Positions 43,973 through 51,416 of a DNA stretch of 64,000 bases are shown here, piece by piece. A model generated the notes under the pieces. That model saw only the letters and a list, made by a program, of their open reading frames with translations. It did no database searches and was not told where the DNA came from. How positions within the stretch are numbered: the stretch's first letter is position 1; each line of letters opens with the position of its first letter. Origin of the DNA: Marinobacter halodurans (GTDB lineage: Bacteria; Pseudomonadota; Gammaproteobacteria; Pseudomonadales; Oleiphilaceae); assembly GCF_004327985.1 (NCBI RefSeq), contig NZ_SJDL01000015.1, positions 1 to 64,000 on the forward strand, given 5' to 3'. A program made the translations under genes and the position numbers.

Positions 43973-45868
43973 ATGAGGCAGATCGAACGGGCTTATCGAA
44001 TCCCTATGGCATCCAATACTTCACTTGTACACCGCATAACACTGTTCGTCGGCGCCATAACGCTGGTTGCGCTGACCAACATGCTGGCGTCACTGATGAT
44101 ATCCACCAGCATCCAGGGCAGTGCCACCGCGATTAATATCGCCGGGTCGCTGCGCCTGCACAGTTACGGCCTGCTTTCGGACGTCTATGAGCTCGACCGC
44201 GCGGGTGTTGCACGTTCTGGAGACGATTTGTCCCGGCAAGTGGATGAGTTTGGCGACCGGCTCCGTTCCCCGGAACTGACCCACACCCTGCCGGATGATT
44301 CAGCTCATGCCCTGCACCAGCAATACCAGGTGGTGCTCAGCCGCTGGAAAGACGACATCAGACCGTTAATGGCATTAACGCCGAAGGCGGCTCTTGAGCA
44401 GGGTTTACGTGACCACATCGAGCGTTTTGTCGGCGAGATCAACCGGTTTGTCCTGTTGCTGGAGGAGCGCACCGAAGCCCGCGTTCAGGTCATGAACGTG
44501 GTTCAGGTGGCCAGCCTGGTCCTGTCGATCCTGATCTTCCTGTTCCTGTTCGTGGACCTCAAGAGGCGGGTGATCGAGCCGCTGGGACGACTGGTGGACG
44601 TGGCCGGGGCCGTGGCCCGCAAGGACTTTTCCCAGAAAGCCCACCTGGGTGGCTCCGACGAACTTTCCCACCTGGGCAGGGCTTTTGATCAGATGACCAG
44701 CCAGCTCAGTCGCAGCTACCAGCAACTGGAGTCTGAATCCCGGCAGAAAACGGTGGAGCTGGAGCGCAGTAACGCGGCCCTGGAACTGCTGCACCGGACG
44801 AGCCGCACGCTGTATGCGAGCCATGACCTGTGCAACGGCGCCATCCCCATGCTGCAGGAACTGGAGCAACTGCTCGGCATCGGGCCCATACGCCTGTTCC
44901 TGCACGATAAAAACATGCCGCAACCTGTCCAGGCGATCGTCACAGCTACCCGTGAGCGTCCTTTCTATTGCAGGGATCACGATTGCAACGCCTGTCTTGT
45001 GACGCCGGAGCAATATGATGCCCTGCCATCCGATGACAACGACGGACGACGCTTGCTGTTGCCCATCCGCACCAACGGCCAACTGCTGGGCACTCTGGAA
45101 GTGTGGTACCCGGCGAATGAGCCATTGCCCGAGTCGTCACGGCGATTGTTGGAAACGCTCTGTGACCAGTTGGCTACAGCCATTTTCCTGGAACGTCAGA
45201 TTACGGAAGAGCAGCAATTGACGCTGGCGGAGGAACGGGCGGTGATCGCCCGGGAGCTTCATGACTCGCTGGCGCAATCCCTGACGTACTTGAAAATGCA
45301 GGTCGCCCGGCTCAGCCGCCTGGAAGTAGCCGGTGAGCAGAGTGCATTCCACGCGGAAATACTGGATGAGTTGAGCAATGGTCTGAACAGCGCCTATCGT
45401 CAGTTGCGGGAACTGTTAACCACCTTCCGGCTGAAGCTCGACACGCCGGATCTGGCCACCGCCGTGCGACAGACCGTGGGTGAATTTGCCGAGCGCCTTG
45501 GCGCTCCGGTGCAGCTGGAGTACGAGCTGCCCGCCCGCATCCTCTCGCCCAATGAGGAGATCCATATCCTGCAGATTATCCGCGAGGCGCTGGCCAATGC
45601 GGTCAAGCACGCCCAGGCCAGTGAAGTGACCGTCCGCGTTGGCTTCCGTTCGCCGCAGGTTCAGGTCGCCATCCTGGACAATGGCGTTGGCCTTCCGGGG
45701 GGCGACCAGCCGCTGCAGCATTACGGCATGATCATCATGCAGGACCGTGCCAGGACATTGGGTGGCAGACTGACCGTGGGCAATCGAAAGCACGGTGGAG
45801 TGGAAATCCTGTTAACCTTCGTTCCGAAGAGTCGCCACGTCATGTCCTCTGAGGTCTCGGCCGGCTGA
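43973..45868 (+). CDS. narX: Nitrate/nitrite sensor histidine kinase
   Basis: The protein has 631 residues. TM1 (about 20-45) leads into the periplasmic P-box (SIQGSATAINIAGSLRLHSYGLL), which binds nitrate in NarX/NarQ. TM2 (VVQVASLVLSILIFLFLFVDL) follows at about 176-197, then HAMP, a Cys-containing GAF-like central part (YCRDHDCNACLV) as in NarX, and a HisKA_3 dimerisation domain with His430 in ARELHDSLAQSLTYLKMQV, then the ATPase domain (NAVKHA, LDNGVGLPG). It phosphorylates NarL, encoded 54 bases downstream. Confidence 0.95.
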   Translation: MRQIERAYRIPMASNTSLVHRITLFVGAITLVALTNMLASLMISTSIQGSATAINIAGSLRLHSYGLLSDVYELDRAGVARSGDDLSRQVDEFGDRLRSPELTHTLPDDSAHALHQQYQVVLSRWKDDIRPLMALTPKAALEQGLRDHIERFVGEINRFVLLLEERTEARVQVMNVVQVASLVLSILIFLFLFVDLKRRVIEPLGRLVDVAGAVARKDFSQKAHLGGSDELSHLGRAFDQMTSQLSRSYQQLESESRQKTVELERSNAALELLHRTSRTLYASHDLCNGAIPMLQELEQLLGIGPIRLFLHDKNMPQPVQAIVTATRERPFYCRDHDCNACLVTPEQYDALPSDDNDGRRLLLPIRTNGQLLGTLEVWYPANEPLPESSRRLLETLCDQLATAIFLERQITEEQQLTLAEERAVIARELHDSLAQSLTYLKMQVARLSRLEVAGEQSAFHAEILDELSNGLNSAYRQLRELLTTFRLKLDTPDLATAVRQTVGEFAERLGAPVQLEYELPARILSPNEEIHILQIIREALANAVKHAQASEVTVRVGFRSPQVQVAILDNGVGLPGGDQPLQHYGMIIMQDRARTLGGRLTVGNRKHGGVEILLTFVPKSRHVMSSEVSAG

Positions 45869-45922
45869 CGTGGTGACCGTGAATCGATAACAAACGAGCA
45901 AATGAGAGAGCCTGGAGCATCT

Positions 45923-46576
45923 ATGACCGACGTCCCTGCAAGCATCCTGCTGATCGATGATCACCCGCTGTTACGCCAGGGCATCAAGCAGCTGATCGAA
46001 ATGGAGCCGGCCATGACGGTGGCGGGGGAGGCCAGCAACGCTCCTGACGGCGTCCGGCAGGCGTTGGAGATTGAACCCGATCTCATTCTCCTCGACCTCA
46101 ATATGCCGGATATGAACGGCATCGAGGCGCTGAAACAGCTGCGCGCCGAGAACATCAGCTCGCGCATCGTGATCTTCACGGTATCGGATCACGAGGACGA
46201 TGTTGTGGACGCGCTCCGGGCCGGTGCGGACGGTTACCTGCTCAAGGACATGGAGCCGCTGGACATGATCGACCAGCTCAAGCAGGCGGCCGTCGGCAAG
46301 ATGGTGATCAGCGACAAATTGACAACGCTCCTGGCCCAGGCCTTGCGCTCACAGAAGGCGCCGGTTGAGGCAAAGCCGGACTATGAGAGCCTGACCCCCC
46401 GCGAGCGGGATATTCTCAAGCTGATTGCCGACGGACTTTCCAACAAGATGATAGGGCGGCGTCTCGATATCAGCGACGGCACGGTCAAGGTCCACGTCAA
46501 ACACCTGCTCAAGAAACTCAACCTGCGTTCCCGGGTCGAGGTGGCTGTCTGGGCGGTTGAGGAGGGGGTGAGGTAA
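45923..46576 (+). CDS. narL: Nitrate/nitrite response regulator
   Basis: A 217-residue NarL-type regulator (E. coli NarL has 216). The receiver domain has [10 protein letters not shown] with the acidic pair, phospho-acceptor Asp58 in [13 protein letters not shown], and LKDMEP. The LuxR-type HTH at about 150-213 reads [55 protein letters not shown]. The start [13 protein letters not shown] has GGAG five bases upstream and replaces a longer start at 45902. Partner of NarX. Targets probably include the nearby nar promoters. Confidence 0.96.
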   Translation: MTDVPASILLIDDHPLLRQGIKQLIEMEPAMTVAGEASNAPDGVRQALEIEPDLILLDLNMPDMNGIEALKQLRAENISSRIVIFTVSDHEDDVVDALRAGADGYLLKDMEPLDMIDQLKQAAVGKMVISDKLTTLLAQALRSQKAPVEAKPDYESLTPRERDILKLIADGLSNKMIGRRLDISDGTVKVHVKHLLKKLNLRSRVEVAVWAVEEGVR

Positions 46577-46700
46577 GACCTTACGCTCAATCCTGAACGT
46601 CGTCGTGCGTCCAGAGGTACCCGCCGCGTTCCTCCCCCGGCGGTCGCGCAATACAGCCAGGCGTGGCTGCCCGCACCGCCGCCAGACCGCTGACGGAAAA

Positions 46701-46733
46701 GCGGGATACCTCCGATGAATCCCGCCTTCTTGG
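46701..46733 (+). terminator. Terminator-like hairpin after narL
   Basis: GCGGGAT (46701-46707) pairs with ATCCCGC (46719-46725) around an 11-base loop, followed by CTTCTTGG. The T tract is short, so efficiency is uncertain. Confidence 0.45.
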
Positions 46734-46737
46734 GCCT

Positions 46738-46753
46738 TACCCAATCGGTGGTA
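46738..46753. promoter_or_regulatory. Candidate NarL 7-2-7 binding site
   Basis: TACCCAA-TC-GGTGGTA has inverted TACC/GGTA ends and the heptamer spacing of NarL sites (TACYYMT-NN-AKRRGTA), with two mismatches. It lies about 140 bases upstream of the predicted transcription start, similar to distal NarL sites of E. coli narK. Confidence 0.45.
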
Positions 46754-46839
46754 TAGAGCTCCAAATGTCTGAAAACAAAAAGAAATATTAACCATTATGC
46801 GCGCCTCTCCCAGGTTGGACGGGAGGCGGCGGGTGCGGC

Positions 46840-46853
46840 TTGAGAAATATCAA
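46840..46853. promoter_or_regulatory. FNR-type box of the fused narK promoter
   Basis: TTGAG-AAAT-ATCAA matches TTGAT-N4-ATCAA at nine of ten positions. Its centre is 41.5 bases upstream of about position 46888. A -10-like TACAGT at 46876-46881 fits that start, giving a class II activator promoter. The reader could be a chromosomal FNR elsewhere or the Crp/Fnr protein at 32065-32805. Confidence 0.75.
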
Positions 46854-46916
46854 TTTCCGTTTACGGTGCCCTCTCTACAGTTGCCATAACTCTCTGAAAG
46901 CCATCTGGAGAACAAT

Positions 46917-49586
46917 ATGGCGACATCAGCAACCCCTGCCAAAAGGGACCAGTATCGGGCCCTGGGCATATCCACACTGGCATTCACACTCTGTTTTGCA
47001 GTGTGGACCATCTTCTCCATCATCGGTCTTCGAATGAAACAGGAGTTCGGGCTCTCCGAAACCCAACTCGGCCTGTTGATGGCCACGCCCATACTGACGG
47101 GCTCGATCAGTCGCTTCTTCCTGGGTATCTGGTCGGATCGCATCGGCGGGCGCCGGGTCTTCTCGCTGGTCATGCTGTTGACTGCCGCCTGTGTCTATCT
47201 GCTGACCTTTGCCGAGAGCTACACCACGCTGCTGGTCGCCGCCCTTGGCGTGGGTCTGGCCGGTGGCTCGTTCATTGTGGGGGTTGCCTACACCGCCGCC
47301 TGGTTCGAGCCGTCCAGGCAGGGAACCGCGCTGGGAATTTTCGGGGCCGGGAACGTGGGTGCTGCGTTGACCAATTTCGGTGCGCCGTTCCTGCTCCTGG
47401 CCCTGGGATGGCAGGGGACCGCGCAGGTCTATGCCACCGTGCTGGCCATTATGGGCGTCGTTTTCTTCATCGTGGCCCAGGAAGATCCGCTGGTTGCCGA
47501 GCGCCAGGACCGCGGCCGGGAATCATTCCGGCAGCAGCTGGCGCCGTTGTCCGAGTTCCGGGTCTGGCGTTTCTCCCTGTACTACTTCTTCGTGTTCGGC
47601 GGTTTCGTGGCGCTGGCGCTGTGGCTGCCGCACTACCTGATCGAGGTCTACCGACTGGATATCGCCACCGCAGGGATCATTGCCGCGCTCTATACCGTGC
47701 CGGCATCGCTGTTCCGCATTCTCGGGGGATGGCTGTCCGACCGTTACGGTGCCCGACGGGTGATGTACTGGACGCTGATCGCCTCGGTTATCTGTACCTT
47801 CCTGCTCAGCTACCCGCCCACGGATTATACGATCCAGGGCATCCGTGGCGAGATCGGGTTCCGGGTGGCCATGGGCCTGCCCGTGTTTATCGTCGTGACC
47901 TTCGTTCTCGGCTTCTTCATGTCCCTGGGTAAGGCGGCGGTGTTCAAGCATATTCCGGTCTATTACCCGCGCCACGTGGGTGCCGTCGGCGGGGTGGTCG
48001 GGATGATCGGTGGCCTGGGCGGTTTCCTGATGCCTCTGACCTTCGGGATGCTCAACGACGTCCTCGGCATCTGGCAAAGCTGCTTCATGCTGCTGTTCTT
48101 GATCGTGGCCGGGGCGCTCACCTGGATGCACCATGCGATACGGTCCGCCGAGCGCCTGGAATGGAAACAGAAGGAGGAGAAGACCGACCTTCCCGAGCTG
48201 TCCACCCCGTCCGGCCTGGTTATCGACGAATGGCACCCGGAGGATGCGGACTTCTGGGAGACTAAGGGTAAACAGATCGCCCGCCGTAACCTGTGGATCT
48301 CGATCCCCAACCTGTTCCTGGCCTTCTCCGTATGGACAATCTGGAGCATCCTGGTGGTCAAGATGCCGAAGCTGGGCTTCGATTACAGCTCCAACCAGCT
48401 GTTCTGGCTGGCAGCCCTGCCGGCGCTTTCCGGGGCCACCCTGCGCATCTTCTACAGTTTCATGGTGCCGATCTTCGGGGGGCGCCGCTGGACCGCCATC
48501 TCCACGGCATCGCTGCTCCTGCCCTGCCTGTGGATCGGCGTCGCCATCCAGGATACCGGAACGCCTTACCTGGTCATGCTGATCCTGGCACTGCTGTGTG
48601 GCTTTGGTGGCGGCAACTTTGCCTCCAGCATGGCGAATATCAGCTTTTTCTACCCACAGTCCCAGAAAGGCGCGGCCCTGGGCCTGAATGCCGGCCTCGG
48701 CAACCTGGGCGTGTCCGGTATGCAGTTGCTCGCCCCCCTGGTCATCGCCAGCAGTGTATTCGGTGACTGGGCAGGCGGCAGCCTGACCGTGGTCACGGGC
48801 AGCAACGCCGGGGATGTGCTGTGGCTCCAGAACGCGGCCTTCGTCTGGGTGCCCCTGATCGTCATTGCAGCGGTTGCGGCCTGGTTTGGCATGAACGACA
48901 TCGCCGATGCCAAGTCCAGCTTCCGCGATCAGGCGGTGATTTTCCGCCGCGCGGATAACTGGCGCATGTGCTGGCTGTACCTGGGCATGTTCGGCAGCTT
49001 CATCGGCTTTGCCGCCGGGTTCCCGCTGTTGTCGGGCATGCAGTTCCCGGGCGTCGATCCGGTCAAGTTCGCCTTCCTGGGTCCGCTTGTCGGCGCGTTG
49101 ACCCGGCCTGTCGGAGGGATTCTGGCGGACAAACTGGGGGGCGCCAACGTTACCTTCTGGACGTTTGCGGTAATGATCCTGGGTATCCTTGGCGTGCTTA
49201 GCTTCCTGCCGGGCGAGGCGGGCGGCGGTAATTTCTGGGGCTTTTTCCTGATGTTCCTGGTGCTGTTTGCGGCCTCCGGTATCGGTAACGGCTCCACCTT
49301 CCGCATGGTGCCGATCATCTTCCGCGAACTGTTGATGGGTGAGGCGGGCAATGGTGACAAGGCCCAGGCCGAAAAGGCGGCGAACAAGGAATCTGCGGCG
49401 GTGCTGGGTTTCATTTCGGCCATCGCGGCATACGGAGGTTTCTTCATTCCCAAATCCTATGGCACGTCCATCGACCTGACCGGCGGTGTCGCCACCGCCT
49501 TGATCAGCTTCATCGTCTTCTATGCCAGTTGCATGCTGCTGACCTGGTGGTATTACTCCAGGCGCAATGCTCCCTATCCGTGCTAG
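46917..49586 (+). CDS. narK: Fused NarK1-NarK2 nitrate/nitrite transporter
   Basis: An 889-residue protein made of two complete MFS NarK units. Unit one (about 1-420) carries CFAVWTIFSIIGLRMKQEFGLSETQLG and GIFGAGNVGAALTNFGAP. Unit two (about 450-889) carries SVWTIWSILVVKMPKLGFDYS and the nitrate signature GLNAGLGNLGVSGMQLLAP, and has a large extra loop near NKESAAVLGFISAIAAYGGFFIPKS. Known fusions of this type pair a NarK1-like proton/nitrate symporter with a NarK2-like nitrate/nitrite antiporter. It has a GGAG site, an FNR-box promoter and a strong terminator, so it forms a single-gene unit. Confidence 0.95.
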   Translation: MATSATPAKRDQYRALGISTLAFTLCFAVWTIFSIIGLRMKQEFGLSETQLGLLMATPILTGSISRFFLGIWSDRIGGRRVFSLVMLLTAACVYLLTFAESYTTLLVAALGVGLAGGSFIVGVAYTAAWFEPSRQGTALGIFGAGNVGAALTNFGAPFLLLALGWQGTAQVYATVLAIMGVVFFIVAQEDPLVAERQDRGRESFRQQLAPLSEFRVWRFSLYYFFVFGGFVALALWLPHYLIEVYRLDIATAGIIAALYTVPASLFRILGGWLSDRYGARRVMYWTLIASVICTFLLSYPPTDYTIQGIRGEIGFRVAMGLPVFIVVTFVLGFFMSLGKAAVFKHIPVYYPRHVGAVGGVVGMIGGLGGFLMPLTFGMLNDVLGIWQSCFMLLFLIVAGALTWMHHAIRSAERLEWKQKEEKTDLPELSTPSGLVIDEWHPEDADFWETKGKQIARRNLWISIPNLFLAFSVWTIWSILVVKMPKLGFDYSSNQLFWLAALPALSGATLRIFYSFMVPIFGGRRWTAISTASLLLPCLWIGVAIQDTGTPYLVMLILALLCGFGGGNFASSMANISFFYPQSQKGAALGLNAGLGNLGVSGMQLLAPLVIASSVFGDWAGGSLTVVTGSNAGDVLWLQNAAFVWVPLIVIAAVAAWFGMNDIADAKSSFRDQAVIFRRADNWRMCWLYLGMFGSFIGFAAGFPLLSGMQFPGVDPVKFAFLGPLVGALTRPVGGILADKLGGANVTFWTFAVMILGILGVLSFLPGEAGGGNFWGFFLMFLVLFAASGIGNGSTFRMVPIIFRELLMGEAGNGDKAQAEKAANKESAAVLGFISAIAAYGGFFIPKSYGTSIDLTGGVATALISFIVFYASCMLLTWWYYSRRNAPYPC

Positions 49587-49608
49587 GGGTACGCACGGGT
49601 TAGACCTT

Positions 49609-49634
49609 GGCGTCCTTCGGGGCGCCCTTTTTTT
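49609..49634 (+). terminator. Rho-independent terminator of the fused narK gene
   Basis: GGCGTCC-TTCG-GGGCGCC (one T-G wobble) is followed directly by CTTTTTTT. It begins 22 bases after the stop codon. Confidence 0.9.
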
Positions 49635-49644
49635 GCCCCCACAT

Positions 49645-50022
49645 TCACCACAGTACCGGCTTGTTGATAGCCAACCAGAAAATCAGGGCCAGTTGCCCAA
49701 GGGCGAGGATGGCGGCCACGATTCGGGTGTTTCGACTGTACATCGGTTTGATGGCGAAGCGCCCGGCTACGATATAGCCCACCAGCAGAAGGACCTTTGC
49801 CGTCAGCCAGCCATGTACGCCGGGCATCCATCCGGTGACGAACAGCAGGCCGACAGCGGCCGCAAGCAGGATGGTGTCATTGAGGTGTGGCACCCATCTC
49901 AGTGGCGTGTGACGCCAACCCGGGCGGTCAAGGGCATCCAGGCCCAGACGGAGGGTGAACAGCCCAGCCGTCAGGCAGGCGGCCGTAACATGAATGGTTT
50001 TCAGGAGAATATAGAGCGACAT
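49645..50022 (-). CDS. SirB2-family membrane protein
   Basis: A 125-residue protein with four predicted membrane helices. LLKTIHVTAACLTAGLFTLRL at the N terminus and WLTAKVLLLVGYIVAGRFAIK are typical of the SirB2 family, named from Salmonella invasion regulation but widespread and of unknown biochemical role. A good GGAA site precedes the ATG. It is divergent from nnrS across 102 bases and convergent with narK. Often found near nitrate or NO genes, which fits here. Confidence 0.82.
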   Translation of the reverse strand: MSLYILLKTIHVTAACLTAGLFTLRLGLDALDRPGWRHTPLRWVPHLNDTILLAAAVGLLFVTGWMPGVHGWLTAKVLLLVGYIVAGRFAIKPMYSRNTRIVAAILALGQLALIFWLAINKPVLW

Positions 50023-50070
50023 GGTGATTTCCTGGCGTCCACTGTCATCGGGGGTATGTCGGTGTACTCA

Positions 50071-50084
50071 TTGAGGTGTATTTA
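50071..50084. promoter_or_regulatory. Weak FNR/Dnr-like site upstream of nnrS
   Basis: TTGAG-GTGT-ATTTA matches the FNR/Dnr pattern in its left half only. The position, about 41 bases before a plausible start near 50119, is right for activation. An alternative reading is half of an NsrR site (AGGTGTATTT, with AAATACCTTT following at 50094-50103). Either would suit an NO-related gene. Confidence 0.25.
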
Positions 50085-50124
50085 AAATAAAGGAAATACC
50101 TTTAGTCTGGCTACAGAGTCAACG

Positions 50125-51321
50125 ATGGAATGTCGTGCCATGCAAAGCCAGTCTGTATCCCTCGATGCCGCCTCTCCGGGGCAGCTGTTCAACTATCCGT
50201 TCAGGATCTTCTTCCTGTCCGTTGCCGTTATGGCGTTGCTCTGGGTTCCGCTCTGGGTGGCGGTCGTGACAGGCCGATTGGACCTGCCGCTGGCTCTGCC
50301 ACCCCTGGCCTGGCACCGGCATGAAATGCTGTTCGGCTTCCTCTCCGCCGCTATTGCCGGATTCCTGCTTACGGCAGTCTGCGTCTGGACACAGACCGAG
50401 CGCACCCACGGGCTTCGCCTGATGGGGCTGTGGCTGGTCTGGCTGGCCGGGCGCCTGCTGCTGGCGCTGGGGGAGGGCTGGCCCGAGGCCCTGGTCCAGG
50501 GTGTCAACCTGGCGTTCATTCCGCTGGTCATGGCTGACGCCGGCTGGCGCATCTGGCGCGCACGTCAACGTCGGCAGTTGATGCTTCTGGTGGTTCTCGG
50601 CCTGCTGTGGTTCATGCAGATCGCCTATGTCCGCACCTTCAACCCGGTCTTTGTGTCCGGTGCGCTGGTATTGGCCATGGCGCTCTCCGGGATTATCGGC
50701 GGTCGGATTACTCCCGCGTTCTCGACAGGCTGGCTGCGGCAACAGGGTCGGGACGAGGCGACAACGATCCGGGTTGCACCGACACTTGATGCGCTTCAGG
50801 TTGCCGCCATGCTGGGGCTGTCGTTGATGGTCCTCTCAGGCGCACGGTGGGGATCCATGGTCACTGCCCTGGTTGCGGCGGCGCTGATGCTGGCGCGCCT
50901 TGCCGGCTGGAAAGGCTGGCTGGTGGCACGCAACCCGCTGTTGTGGATCCTGCACCTTTCACTGCTCTGGATACCGGTGGCGTTGCTCCTGTTCGCAGGG
51001 AGTTCGCTCTTCGGCTGGCCGGCCAGCGTCTGGACCCATGCCGCCGGCCTTGGGGTTGTCGCCAGCCTGATCCTCGGCGTGATGGCGCGGGTGTCGCTCG
51101 GTCACACAGGTCGCCCGCTGACACTGCCGCGGGGCATGGTCGTTGCGTTTCTCGCCATCCAGGCAGCGGCCGTGGTTCGCGTGGTGACCGCGCTGGGTGG
51201 TATTGCCTGGCAGTCCGGTGTCATGCTGAGCGGTCTGCTCTGGATGCTGGCGTTCGCCCTGTTCCTGCTGCGCTATGCCGGGATCCTGATGCGGCCACGG
51301 AGCGATGGTCTTCCGGGATGA
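50125..51321 (+). CDS. nnrS: NnrS family haem/copper membrane protein
   Basis: A 398-residue protein with about twelve membrane helices. It shows NYPFRIFFL near the N terminus, WHRHEMLFGF, GGRITPAF, and GVMARVSLGHTGRPL, the conserved histidine-bearing motifs of NnrS. NnrS proteins occur with denitrification genes and protect against NO stress. Haem and copper binding are reported for family members. An alternative start five codons downstream lacks a better ribosome site. The P-type ATPase gene begins 95 bases later on the same strand. Confidence 0.92.
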   Translation: MECRAMQSQSVSLDAASPGQLFNYPFRIFFLSVAVMALLWVPLWVAVVTGRLDLPLALPPLAWHRHEMLFGFLSAAIAGFLLTAVCVWTQTERTHGLRLMGLWLVWLAGRLLLALGEGWPEALVQGVNLAFIPLVMADAGWRIWRARQRRQLMLLVVLGLLWFMQIAYVRTFNPVFVSGALVLAMALSGIIGGRITPAFSTGWLRQQGRDEATTIRVAPTLDALQVAAMLGLSLMVLSGARWGSMVTALVAAALMLARLAGWKGWLVARNPLLWILHLSLLWIPVALLLFAGSSLFGWPASVWTHAAGLGVVASLILGVMARVSLGHTGRPLTLPRGMVVAFLAIQAAAVVRVVTALGGIAWQSGVMLSGLLWMLAFALFLLRYAGILMRPRSDGLPG

Positions 51322-51416
51322 TCCCTGAGCGGAGATTGATATGGAGCAACCCGGTGACCCGCGTCATCTGCTAAACAGACGATAACGCCTTCGGGTGCCA
51401 TCAGGTCGACCGGCCC

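Larger units (their letters stand above)
46577..46916. other. Regulatory region upstream of the fused narK gene
   Basis: No coding sequence is supported in these 340 bases. They contain a terminator-like hairpin for narXL (46701-46725), a candidate NarL site (46738-46753), an A-rich stretch (46771-46790) that could bend or bind IHF, and an FNR box (46840-46853). The order resembles the E. coli narK promoter. Confidence 0.6.

Noticed and set aside
47003-47932. 309-codon frame overlapping the fused narK
   Set aside because: Out of phase with NarK, Arg/Gly/Pro-rich, no conserved pattern.
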